This document shows positions 6,815-13,809 of a stretch of 14,966 nt of DNA, in pieces (positions within the stretch are counted from its first letter, which is position 1; each line of letters begins with the position of its first letter). The stretch covers positions 8,952 through 23,917 of the forward strand of contig HF992483.1 in NCBI GenBank assembly GCA_000433455.1, given 5' to 3'. The DNA comes from Mycoplasma sp. CAG:877. Lineage in GTDB: Bacteria; Bacillota_I; Bacilli_A; RF39; UBA660. The position numbers and the translations under genes are program-made. The notes under the pieces are model-generated. The model worked only from the letters and a program-made list of their open reading frames with translations, did not search any database and had not been told where the DNA came from.

Positions 6815-7903
6815 TTAGTCTTGGTCCTGATACATTGAATCAATTAAATCAAATAAGTTGTCATCATCAGTAACTTCTTCTTTTTTCTCTTCTTTTTTTT
6901 CTACTATTGTCTTATTTTCTTCATCTTCTTCACAAAACTTAGCAGCTGTAATATCATCATCCCCGTAAGAAGCCTTTTCTCTTCTACCAGTTGCTTTTGT
7001 TCCAGCATCTACATAGTCTACATTATATTCTAATCCTAAGTCTTGAAAATATTCCAATGCATCTCCCATTGTCACATCTTTAACAGCAGGTTTATCATTA
7101 TCAGAACTTAAATCTACTAAAAGATTAGAATCACTATCTTCAACTTCAAAAGTAGGAAGAACGCTATCGGTACTAATCTTAGTACTCTTCTCTTCAATGG
7201 TATTACCAAAAGCTTTTTCTCTAACATCATCTACACTAACTTTATCTCTAACAAAACTACTAGTAAACTTTATTTCTCTCTTTGGAACTATATCTTCTTT
7301 AGAATAATTCTTATCAAGAATACCATAAATTGGAGATATTATAGGAGATGGTTTAAAATAACTTTTTTCCTCTTTTTGTTCATAACTATTATATTCTTTA
7401 ACAGTAGCTTGTGGAGTCTCTTCAATTCCATATGGATGAGGTCCAGTACTCTTAGGTTTAGAAGGATATAGTTTTTGATCTCTACTATCTCTACTAACTG
7501 AATATGGTGGAATACTATCATCTTTATCAATAACTTTAACTATCTTAGGCTCACTAGTAGGATAAACTGGAGTATCATCAACGCTAAAGTCATCATCATC
7601 AATCATCTTAAAAGTATTACGAGATTCTTCTTCAGGTTTAATCTCAAAATCCTCATCAGTTAATTCAACATCATCCTCAACATAAACTTCCTTTTTCTCT
7701 GGAAGAACTACCTTTTTAGCAACAGGTTTTTCTTCTTCCATCTCTTCGTCATCTTCTAAGTCTTGTCTTTTACTATACTTTTCTTTAATCTTATCTTTAG
7801 AAGACACTTTCTTTTTAGGAATACTCTTTGTTTTAGGTTTTTCCTCAACTTCAACATACTCCTCTTCAAATAGAGCATTTTTAAGTTTCTCAAATATACT
7901 CAT
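6815..7903 (-). CDS. Long acidic, low-complexity protein of unknown function
   Basis: I do not recognise this 362-residue protein. It starts with a short amphipathic segment (MSIFEKLKNALF) and an EEEY-type acidic patch (EEEYVEVEE), which resembles the membrane-binding start of SepF-like proteins, but no SepF core follows. Residues about 20-60 are Lys-rich and the rest is dominated by Asp/Glu, Ser and Pro, probably disordered. A small ordered block may lie at about residues 275-305 (DALEYFQDLGLEYNVDYVDA). The end, NLFDLIDSMYQDQD, looks like a short binding peptide. There is no signal peptide or membrane helix. The ATG has GAGGTGAG 6 bases upstream. It is in an operon between a lipoprotein and YtxG/YtxH. 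A membrane-linked scaffold is a guess only. Confidence 0.75.
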   Translation of the reverse strand: MSIFEKLKNALFEEEYVEVEEKPKTKSIPKKKVSSKDKIKEKYSKRQDLEDDEEMEEEKPVAKKVVLPEKKEVYVEDDVELTDEDFEIKPEEESRNTFKMIDDDDFSVDDTPVYPTSEPKIVKVIDKDDSIPPYSVSRDSRDQKLYPSKPKSTGPHPYGIEETPQATVKEYNSYEQKEEKSYFKPSPIISPIYGILDKNYSKEDIVPKREIKFTSSFVRDKVSVDDVREKAFGNTIEEKSTKISTDSVLPTFEVEDSDSNLLVDLSSDNDKPAVKDVTMGDALEYFQDLGLEYNVDYVDAGTKATGRREKASYGDDDITAAKFCEEDEENKTIVEKKEEKKEEVTDDDNLFDLIDSMYQDQD

Positions 7904-7920
7904 GAGCTCACCTCTTCAAT

Positions 7921-8580
7921 TTATTCTTCATCTAAATCAATGACTTCTTGATCTTTAGCCTCTTTATAACCAGGTAAATTACCAGATTCAACCTCTAAAG
8001 AATTATCATGTGTTGGAGTAGTATCAAATAATGTAAAACTCTCCTCAGCATAGCTTAAAACATTATCTCCTACTAAACTCTCAAGAACTTTATCATTAAA
8101 CTTTACAGAACGTAAAATATAACACATATTATTAACTACATTAACCAAGTCATTCTTATTAACTAAAGCCTCTATTTTCGTATAATTATATACAAAAACT
8201 ATAAAATACTTACTACCATACTCAGTTATCTCTAAATAACCATCTTTATTATTATAATTAATAACCTTAGAATAATAAGCATCTTGCTTTATCTTATAAG
8301 TATTATCAACCCTATGAAAATAACTAATAACATCAAAGTACACATAATACTTATTATTAAATCTATCCATTAAAATGGCATTATAATCTTCTTTATTAAC
8401 AAACTTTAACCCTTCAGGTACATAATACTTATAACCTTCAAACTGTACATTACTAGTCTTTACTTTCTCACTAAGTAAAAGTTCCATATTTTCTTCAAAA
8501 TCAGAACTATCAAGTTTTTTAATACTACAACCTGTCACTAATAATAAAACAATAGAGAGTAAAACAATTAACTTCTTCAT
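7921..8580 (-). CDS. Predicted lipoprotein of unknown function
   Basis: The 219-residue protein begins with MKK, a hydrophobic stretch and the lipobox VTGC (Cys18 as the lipid-modified residue), so it should be anchored to the outer face of the membrane. The mature part is Tyr/Asn/Val rich and alternates beta-like strands (YKYYVPEGLKF, NKYYVYFDVI, KYFIVFVYNY) over residues 45-160, then an acidic tail ending VIDLDEE. The block looks like a small alpha/beta domain, but I cannot name it. It has an AGGTGA ribosome site and its own promoter. It is the first gene of the operon that continues with the acidic protein and YtxG/YtxH, 17 bases downstream. Confidence 0.82.
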   Translation of the reverse strand: MKKLIVLLSIVLLLVTGCSIKKLDSSDFEENMELLLSEKVKTSNVQFEGYKYYVPEGLKFVNKEDYNAILMDRFNNKYYVYFDVISYFHRVDNTYKIKQDAYYSKVINYNNKDGYLEITEYGSKYFIVFVYNYTKIEALVNKNDLVNVVNNMCYILRSVKFNDKVLESLVGDNVLSYAEESFTLFDTTPTHDNSLEVESGNLPGYKEAKDQEVIDLDEE

Positions 8581-8600
8581 ATTTCACCTACTCTTACTAC

Positions 8601-8628
8601 ATTATATCAAACTTTTTGTAAATGTAAA
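8601..8628 (-). promoter_or_regulatory. Promoter of the lipoprotein-ytxGH operon
   Basis: On the minus strand TTTACA (8628-8623), a 16-base spacer and TATAAT (8606-8601) preceded by TGA (extended -10) make a good housekeeping promoter, ending about 20 bases before the lipoprotein ATG. Confidence 0.75.
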
Positions 8629-8653
8629 AATATTTTAACAACTATTTACTATT

Positions 8654-9289
8654 TTAGACATCACTTTTAGCAACAACAACAGCGTAAATTGGCATTCCCT
8701 TATCAGAAAACTTATCTTCATACTCTGTTGTTATTAAATTATCTATCTCTTCACTATGTAAATCTAAACTTAACTTTCTTAATGTATACCCATACTCACT
8801 AAAACTAAGTAATGAATAAACAAACAAGTCTCTATTATCAGTTCTCATACATATTTCCATATTATTTTTAAATATACTATCATACTTTGCTAAAAATACT
8901 TTACTAGAAAGTCTTCGCAAACTATGTCGAACTTTAGGCCAAGGATCAGAAAAGTTCAAGTAAATTCTACTAATCTCATGAGAAAATACTTTATCTATAT
9001 TTAAAGCATCCAATCTAAGAATAACTAAATTATTTAAACCATCTGGTATCTTAGGTAAACACTTCGCAATAACACTATCATATTTTTCAATACCTATAAA
9101 ATTAATATTTGGATACTTAATAGCGTTCTCTATTATAAATTTTCCTTTACCCATACCTATTTCTATATATATTGGATTATTATTGCCAAATAACTCACTC
9201 CATTTACCAATATATTCCTCTCCATTACTAATAAAGTAACTTGAATTACCTAATATTTCTTCTTTGTTTTTAACATTTCTAAGTCGCAT
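8654..9289 (-). CDS. trmB: tRNA (guanine-N7-)-methyltransferase
   Basis: The 211-residue enzyme uses S-adenosylmethionine to make m7G at position 46 in the variable loop of many tRNAs. Signatures are the N-terminal MRLRN, the SAM-binding YIEIGMGKGKF (41-51), the IGIEK acidic strand, IYLNFSDPWPK (109-119), RHSLRR, and the C-terminal TEYEDKFSDKG (188-198), all typical of Firmicutes TrmB. The frame is open upstream to 9424, but that stretch covers the promoter and the divergent gene, so ATG 9289 (GGTGATATAT before it) is the start and matches the family N-terminus. It is divergent from the small coiled-coil gene. No clear terminator separates it from the lipoprotein gene downstream, which has its own promoter. 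Confidence 0.96.
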   Translation of the reverse strand: MRLRNVKNKEEILGNSSYFISNGEEYIGKWSELFGNNNPIYIEIGMGKGKFIIENAIKYPNINFIGIEKYDSVIAKCLPKIPDGLNNLVILRLDALNIDKVFSHEISRIYLNFSDPWPKVRHSLRRLSSKVFLAKYDSIFKNNMEICMRTDNRDLFVYSLLSFSEYGYTLRKLSLDLHSEEIDNLITTEYEDKFSDKGMPIYAVVVAKSDV

Positions 9290-9306
9290 ATATATCACCA
9301 TAAAAT

Positions 9307-9315
9307 ATTTTATCA
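9307..9315 (-). promoter_or_regulatory. Possible extended -10 promoter of trmB
   Basis: TGA followed by TAAAAT on the minus strand, about 18 bases before the trmB ATG. No good -35 is seen. The predicted leader is only about 11 bases. Confidence 0.4.
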
Positions 9316-9334
9316 CAAAATACAATAAAACGCA

Positions 9335-9340
9335 TATAAT
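9335..9340 (+). promoter_or_regulatory. Possible -10 element of the small coiled-coil gene
   Basis: A perfect TATAAT about 25 bases before the ATG at 9365. The -35 candidate is poor (TTATCA, 19-base spacer). It faces away from the trmB promoter in a gap of only about 75 bases, so the two promoters nearly abut. Confidence 0.45.
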
Positions 9341-9364
9341 AAAAACGAAAGATAGGTTGATAAT

Positions 9365-9553
9365 ATGAACAATATGCCTTATCCATATATGCCTGTACCA
9401 ATGCCTTTTCCAACTCCAAACCAAGAAAACTATATGGAAGAAATAAATAAATTGAAATATGAAATAGCTTCTCTAAAAGAAAGAGTAAAAAACTTAGAAA
9501 CAAAAAAAGAAAAAGGTTATCTCCAAAAAGAAGATGGTTACTACATAATGTAA
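9365..9553 (+). CDS. Small Pro/Met-rich coiled-coil protein (62 aa), unknown
   Basis: The N-terminal 20 residues are mostly Pro, Met, Tyr and Asn (MNNMPYPYMPVPMPF), followed by a heptad-patterned helix (INKLKYEIASLKERVKNLE) and a short Lys/Tyr tail ending GYYIM. No family is recognised; the pattern recalls small oligomerising or surface-layer proteins, which is only an impression. Support for a real gene: AGGTTGAT about 6 bases before the ATG, a TATAAT upstream, a sharp terminator 5 bases after the stop, and codon use like its neighbours. It stands alone in its transcript, divergent from trmB. Confidence 0.72.
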   Translation: MNNMPYPYMPVPMPFPTPNQENYMEEINKLKYEIASLKERVKNLETKKEKGYLQKEDGYYIM

Positions 9554-9557
9554 TAAT

Positions 9558-9586
9558 TGAAGATGAGAAAAACATCTTCATTTTTT
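9558..9586 (+). terminator. Intrinsic terminator of the small coiled-coil gene
   Basis: TGAAGATG (9558-9565) pairs with CATCTTCA (9573-9580) around a 7-base A-rich loop and is followed by six Ts (9581-9586). Confidence 0.9.
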
Positions 9587-9609
9587 CTCTTTATGTTTAA
9601 AATTATACA

Positions 9610-9618
9610 TGTTATACT
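9610..9618 (+). promoter_or_regulatory. Extended -10 promoter of the FemABX gene
   Basis: TGT followed by TATACT, about 25 bases before the start codon. The best -35 candidate (TTTATG at 9590-9595, 17-base spacer) is weak and lies just after the upstream terminator. Confidence 0.5.
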
Positions 9619-9645
9619 AACTATATAAGAAAGTGAGGTAACATG

Positions 9646-10815
9646 ATGTTAAGACTTAAAAATCTAGATAAGGAAGTATATGACAACTATGTAAAAAGTC
9701 ATAAAGATAAATCCCATTTCTTACATTCTGAGAGTTTAACTGAGTTTATCAAAGTTGAAAACAACTTAACTCCCTATTATCTAGGTTTAGTATCTGAAAA
9801 TGATGAAATAGTGTGCGCAACGACAATATTCCAAGAATATTTAAAAATGAATTATTGTCGTCTATATATACCAGCTGGTTTTATTATGGATTATAAAAAT
9901 AAATATCTATTAAAAACCATGACTAAAAAAATAGTGGGCTTTGCTATAAGTAAAAAAGCCCTATCAATAGAGATGTCACCATACATTAGTGATAACCTAA
10001 AAGATGAAGATAAATCTATTATAATAGAGAACTTAAAAGCCGTTGGCTTCAAACAAACAAATAAAAGCTCTGATATAATGTTAAAAGAAAAAACAGAGCG
10101 TATTGATTTAACTGAAGACATGGAAACTATTGAAAATAATTTTTCTAATGAAATAAAAGACTACTTAACAAAAGCAATCTCCCTAGAAACAGAAGTTATA
10201 GTAGGTTCGAAAAAAGATTTAGATTTCCTATATGAAATAATGCTTAGTATTAACAAAGAAGAAGTTCATTCTAAAGATTATTATGAAACTCTATATGAAA
10301 TACTAAATGGTAATAATTATACCAAAGCAACTATTATTCTAGGTAAAATAAATCTAACTAAAACTATTAAAAGTCTAGAAAAGAAAATTAAAAGAACTAG
10401 TGATCAAATGTCAATAATACCAATTGATTCCCTAACTAAAAGTTCTAAAGATAAACTTGCTAACCTAACAAAACAAAAAGAAGAATTAACCCAAGAATTA
10501 GAAAAATTCCGTATCTTTAAACAAGAGCATTCACAAGAGTCAACAATCTGCGCTCATCTTTTAATTGAACACAATGATAAAGCTTGGTTATTATATGACT
10601 ATAACAAAAATGTACTAGAAGAAACATATTTAAAATACTATACTTATTATAAGGATATTAAGTATTGTAAAGACCATGATATAAAATATTTAGAACAAAT
10701 CTCTCCTAGTATCCTTACAGAGTTTAATGCCAAAACTATCGAAAGTATTGGAACATATACGTATAAAGTACGTCCAATAACTAATTTCATAATAACAAAA
10801 ATATTTTTAAAATAA
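9646..10815 (+). CDS. FemABX-family peptidoglycan aminoacyltransferase
   Basis: The 389-residue protein has two GNAT-like halves: the first at about residues 1-160 (YYLGLV, CATTIFQEYL, CRLYIPAGFIMDY), the second at about 165-235 and 300-389, split by a helical coiled-coil arm at about 236-297 (SLEKKIKRTSDQ, KDKLANLTKQKEELTQEL). This arm between the halves marks FemA/FemX/MurM-type enzymes, which add amino acids from charged tRNA to the lipid II stem peptide to make cell-wall cross-bridges. FLYEIMLSINKEEVHSKDYY matches the second-domain region of the family. The amino acid added cannot be told. Start: ATG 9643 and ATG 9646 are adjacent; GTGAGG lies 4 and 7 bases away, favouring 9646. It converges on the MurJ-type flippase gene. 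Confidence 0.87.
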   Translation: MLRLKNLDKEVYDNYVKSHKDKSHFLHSESLTEFIKVENNLTPYYLGLVSENDEIVCATTIFQEYLKMNYCRLYIPAGFIMDYKNKYLLKTMTKKIVGFAISKKALSIEMSPYISDNLKDEDKSIIIENLKAVGFKQTNKSSDIMLKEKTERIDLTEDMETIENNFSNEIKDYLTKAISLETEVIVGSKKDLDFLYEIMLSINKEEVHSKDYYETLYEILNGNNYTKATIILGKINLTKTIKSLEKKIKRTSDQMSIIPIDSLTKSSKDKLANLTKQKEELTQELEKFRIFKQEHSQESTICAHLLIEHNDKAWLLYDYNKNVLEETYLKYYTYYKDIKYCKDHDIKYLEQISPSILTEFNAKTIESIGTYTYKVRPITNFIITKIFLK

Positions 10816-10840
10816 AATTAAATTTATGTATAAAAGAAAC

Positions 10841-10882
10841 AAAAAAAGTAATTTAAGCACTTTAAATTACTTTTATTTTTTT
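10841..10882. terminator. Bidirectional terminator between the FemABX and MurJ-type genes
   Basis: AAAAGTAATTTAA (10844-10856) pairs perfectly with TTAAATTACTTTT (10862-10874) around a 5-base loop (GCACT). T-runs follow on both strands (10876-10882 on plus, 10847-10841 on minus). It overlaps the flippase stop codon. Confidence 0.9.
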
Positions 10883-12480
10883 ATATTTTTCCCAAAAACA
10901 TGTCTAATAGTACCAGTTTTATAAGTAAAAATCACATAAACTAGTCCTCCAACAACTCCATAAAATAAAATTATAAGTAAATTAACAATTCTAACATTAG
11001 AAGAAATTGGAACTATAAATTTAAGTAAAAATAAAATTCCACTCATTAACATTGAACCACATAAAATATCAATAAAATGTTTAATCAAATCTTCATAATT
11101 AATTTCAAACTTTTTAGAAAGTCTAATAATCGCAATAACAAAAGAAGCAATATAACCAATAATACTAGCTGAAATAATTCCATAATATGCTGGTACTCCC
11201 ATCTTATAAAAACCTGTTATTAAACTAGTATTAAGTAATATCTTTAAGACCAGTCCCACTAACAAACTTATAAGTATTGTCTTATAGTCCTTATAAATTC
11301 TAATAATTGAAACTGTCAAATATAAAATACTCATAAACAAAGCCACAAATATATAATAAGTAAGTACACTAGGTCCAAATTGACTAGTACCATAAAATAA
11401 ATTCCAAATAGGTTTAGCTAAGAAACTTATTAAAACAGTTATTGGGATAATTAAAAACAGCAACATTTCATAAGCTAAATTAATCTTTTTTGAACTTTCA
11501 TTCTTCTCTTTCTTTATAATACTCTGTTCCAAATTAGGAATCAAACTATTAACAATACCAACACAAATAGAAAAAATAAAAGTATTAAATACAAATCCCC
11601 AAATAGAAAGCATAGAAGAAATACTTTCACTTTCCAAAGTACTAAAACTAGTATGTTTAACAAGTCCATCAACTACAGTACAAATATCAACAAAATTATA
11701 TAAATATCTAAATCCATCTATTATTACAAAAGGCATTGCATATAAACAAATCTTTTTTATTATAGCTTTATCAGTAATTAAAGGCTCATTAACATTACGA
11801 ATCTTCTCTTTAAACCTACTCTCATACTTTCTACTTTTAATATATAAATATAAATATGAAGAAATAATACCAACTAAAATACCACATAAAGTAAACATTA
11901 CAGTTTTAGGTATCGTAAATTTAAAAACATTAAAAACTAAATAACCACCTAAAACAATTACTAATACTCTAAATATTTTTTCAACCACTCCTGAAAAAGC
12001 CGAAATATCTAAAAATCTATGTCCTTCAAAATATCCCCGGTAAACCCCAAGTAATGGAAATACCATAACTGAAACAGATACAACCCTAATACATCTAACA
12101 CTATCCCAACTATTTCCTTTATTAATTAAAGAAACAATAACTGGAGCTAAAACATTTATCAAAAGAAAACAACCAATTCCAAAAACAACAGCAATCTTCT
12201 TTCCAAGTATAAGTACTCGTCTTTTAACATCATAAAAACCAAGTGTCTGATACTCTGTAACTACTCTACTTATAGATAAAGGTAATGCACAAACAGATAA
12301 TGACATAAACATTAAGTATACTGTATATGCATATCCATACAAAGCTCCACCACTATCACCAATAATAGAATGAAATGGAATAACATATAAAAACTCAAAC
12401 GCCTTACTAAGTACAACCAAAATACTACTAAACAAGGCCAAATTAATAAACTTATTTTTTATTACTACTTTCTTATTCAT
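10873..12480 (-). CDS. MurJ/YtgP-type lipid II flippase (MOP exporter superfamily)
   Basis: The 535-residue integral membrane protein has about 14 predicted membrane helices spread over its whole length. The MVFPLLGVYRGYFEGHRF segment, followed by SGVVEKIFRVLVIV (about residues 138-172), is the recognisable signature of the YtgP/SpoVB branch of polysaccharide-type exporters. In B. subtilis, YtgP serves as MurJ, flipping lipid II across the membrane for peptidoglycan synthesis; SpoVB does a similar job in spores. Length and topology fit; which branch it belongs to needs a tree. The ATG has AGGAG 7 bases upstream. It is monocistronic, between a terminator and an extended -10 promoter. Its convergent neighbour, a FemABX enzyme, modifies the same lipid II substrate. 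Confidence 0.88.
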   Translation of the reverse strand: MNKKVVIKNKFINLALFSSILVVLSKAFEFLYVIPFHSIIGDSGGALYGYAYTVYLMFMSLSVCALPLSISRVVTEYQTLGFYDVKRRVLILGKKIAVVFGIGCFLLINVLAPVIVSLINKGNSWDSVRCIRVVSVSVMVFPLLGVYRGYFEGHRFLDISAFSGVVEKIFRVLVIVLGGYLVFNVFKFTIPKTVMFTLCGILVGIISSYLYLYIKSRKYESRFKEKIRNVNEPLITDKAIIKKICLYAMPFVIIDGFRYLYNFVDICTVVDGLVKHTSFSTLESESISSMLSIWGFVFNTFIFSICVGIVNSLIPNLEQSIIKKEKNESSKKINLAYEMLLFLIIPITVLISFLAKPIWNLFYGTSQFGPSVLTYYIFVALFMSILYLTVSIIRIYKDYKTILISLLVGLVLKILLNTSLITGFYKMGVPAYYGIISASIIGYIASFVIAIIRLSKKFEINYEDLIKHFIDILCGSMLMSGILFLLKFIVPISSNVRIVNLLIILFYGVVGGLVYVIFTYKTGTIRHVFGKNIKK

Positions 12481-12498
12481 TATACATCTCCTATAATA

Positions 12499-12507
12499 AT
12501 CATAACA
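12499..12507 (-). promoter_or_regulatory. Extended -10 promoter of the MurJ-type gene
   Basis: TGTG plus T then TATGAT on the minus strand, about 20 bases before the ATG; the -35 region is only a T-run. Confidence 0.5.
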
Positions 12508-12513
12508 CAGATC

Positions 12514-12544
12514 AAAAAAAAGAAAAACTAGTCAAATAGTCTTT
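12514..12544 (-). terminator. Terminator after the cse60-like gene
   Basis: On the minus strand AAAGACTA (12544-12537) pairs with TAGTTTTT (12530-12523) with one G-U pair and a 6-base loop, followed by a T-rich run (12520-12514). Confidence 0.7.
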
Positions 12545-12564
12545 CCCGTAAAACACATAACAAA

Positions 12565-12735
12565 TTAATAATAAACAATCATTGCTGAAAAGCAAAATAC
12601 TTGCTCTTCACTAAAAATACCAACACTAACTTGATACTTAATATCAACAACTTCTCCATCTAAATCCCCAAGAAAACTATTAATATCACTTTCTAAATCT
12701 TTTTCATCCTCATCATCAAATATTTTAACTTTCAT
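12565..12735 (-). CDS. Cse60-like small protein
   Basis: The 56-residue protein reads MKVKIFDDEDEKDLESDINSF, then a strand DIKYQVSV, then CFSAMIVYY at the end. This matches the Cse60 family of small Bacillota proteins (B. subtilis Cse60 is a sigma-E-dependent sporulation protein of unknown role), which start with VKVFDEEHE-like residues and end in FSAMIIY. Whether this organism forms spores cannot be judged from the window; the family also occurs in non-spore-formers. The frame is open to 12777, but ATG 12735 has GGTGATAAG just upstream and gives the family N-terminus. A TATAAT (12756-12751) lies 15 bases before the start, within the Fic terminator T-tract. Confidence 0.82.
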   Translation of the reverse strand: MKVKIFDDEDEKDLESDINSFLGDLDGEVVDIKYQVSVGIFSEEQVFCFSAMIVYY

Positions 12736-12755
12736 CTTATCACCAAGACAATTAT

Positions 12756-12796
12756 AAAAAAAAGAATAGTAAAACAATGTCGTATTTTAACTATTC
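12756..12796 (-). terminator. Terminator of the Fic gene
   Basis: On the minus strand GAATAGTTAAAA (12796-12785) pairs with TTTTACTATTC (12774-12764) with a single bulge, followed by eight Ts (12763-12756). It overlaps the Fic stop codon and ends immediately upstream of the cse60-like gene. Confidence 0.8.
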
Positions 12797-13692
12797 TCTT
12801 TTATTTTTAAATCACTACTTTTACTCTTTACTTTGTAACGTATTTTTTCATTTTTCCTTTTAACTCTCTCATTAATATCTAATTCTACAATAGAATCACA
12901 TATCTTATAACGATAAAAGTTTTTAATATCTGTATAATCACCCTCGTTATTAGCAAGATTCATAGCCTTATGATATTCTCCTCTTTCACGTTCCAAAATA
13001 TATATAGGAGGTAATCCTACGTCTTCCAATAATTTATTAGTAAACGCTCTAATAGTTCTACCATTTCCATCTTTAAAAGGATGTACTTTAACTAATTGAC
13101 AATTAACCTCTACACAACGATCCAAATACCAAAGTAACTGATCAGAATCCTTAGAATCTTTAACTGCCTGAGCAATACTACGTAAATGTTGTACTTCTTC
13201 ATCAATCTCATTTAATCTATGACGAATTTCTCTCCACTCACATAATTCAGTTCCCGTACCAGGTAAATAAACATCTTCATTTCTAATCATTCCTGAATAC
13301 TCTGGAAATGGCGAGAAAGAAAATAACATTCTATGTAAATCAAGTAACGTATAAACATCAAATCTATATTCAATATCATCAGAATGAACGTACTCATACA
13401 TCTTTTCTAATCCTTTAACCTCAGAATCAATATGAACATCTTCTAATCTACTCTCATTACGAATATATCTCCTTACAAATGCACTTTTCAATCTATCAAA
13501 AACTATATCATCAGGATTTAACTCATAATACATCTTAATTAACTTAGTAGGTACAGAAATATCAGTACCATAAAGTTTTTTTCTCTCTTTTCTCCACTTA
13601 TATCCTAAAAAACTCTCCCTAATTAAAAACTCAGGATCTAGTCCAAAATCCACTAAATGATTAATAAAAATTTTCTTTTCTTGGTCACTCAA
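12787..13692 (-). CDS. Fic domain protein (probable AMP transferase)
   Basis: The 301-residue protein carries the complete Fic core HPFKDGNGRTIR (His204 as base, Arg215), preceded by the flap region (YSGMIRNEDVYLPGTGTE) that positions the target. Fic enzymes move AMP or a related group from a nucleotide to hydroxyls on target proteins. An N-terminal helix, RRYIRNESRLEDV (Glu84), resembles the SxxxE(G/N) inhibitory helix of class II Fic proteins, though the residue after Glu is Asp and the Ser is one place off. The C-terminal 30 residues are strongly basic. The frame is open to 13755, but that part covers the promoter. TTG 13692 (MSDQEKKIF) has GGGGGA nine bases upstream and is the likely start. 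Terminators on both sides isolate the gene. Targets are unknown; no separate antitoxin is seen. Confidence 0.93.
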   Translation of the reverse strand: MSDQEKKIFINHLVDFGLDPEFLIRESFLGYKWRKERKKLYGTDISVPTKLIKMYYELNPDDIVFDRLKSAFVRRYIRNESRLEDVHIDSEVKGLEKMYEYVHSDDIEYRFDVYTLLDLHRMLFSFSPFPEYSGMIRNEDVYLPGTGTELCEWREIRHRLNEIDEEVQHLRSIAQAVKDSKDSDQLLWYLDRCVEVNCQLVKVHPFKDGNGRTIRAFTNKLLEDVGLPPIYILERERGEYHKAMNLANNEGDYTDIKNFYRYKICDSIVELDINERVKRKNEKIRYKVKSKSSDLKIKENS

Positions 13693-13723
13693 AATAATCA
13701 ATCCCCCAATCTGAAATATGCTT

Positions 13724-13752
13724 ATTATAACACCATAAAAATAAAAAGTAAA
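13724..13752 (-). promoter_or_regulatory. Promoter of the Fic gene
   Basis: On the minus strand TTTACT (13752-13747), 17 bases, then TATAAT (13729-13724) preceded by TG plus one base. It lies inside the longer open frame upstream of TTG 13692, supporting the shorter protein. Confidence 0.75.
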
Positions 13753-13753
13753 C

Positions 13754-13776
13754 AAAAAGGACTTATCCCTAAGTCC
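13754..13776 (-). terminator. Terminator of the AAA-like operon
   Basis: On the minus strand GGACTTA (13776-13770), loop GGGA, TAAGTCC (13765-13759), then five Ts (13758-13754). It ends the operon entering from the right edge, just before the Fic promoter. Confidence 0.88.
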
Positions 13777-13809
13777 ATATACTTATCTAATTTAAAAAAC
13801 GTACTTGTT

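Noticed and set aside
7339..7530. Minus-strand 63-codon frame inside the acidic-protein gene
   Set aside because: A frame-shifted shadow of the larger gene with no start signals.
9279..9581. Minus-strand open frame of 100 codons and the long upstream extension of trmB (to 9424)
   Set aside because: Both run through the divergent promoters, the small plus-strand gene and its terminator; TrmB clearly begins at MRLRN (9289).
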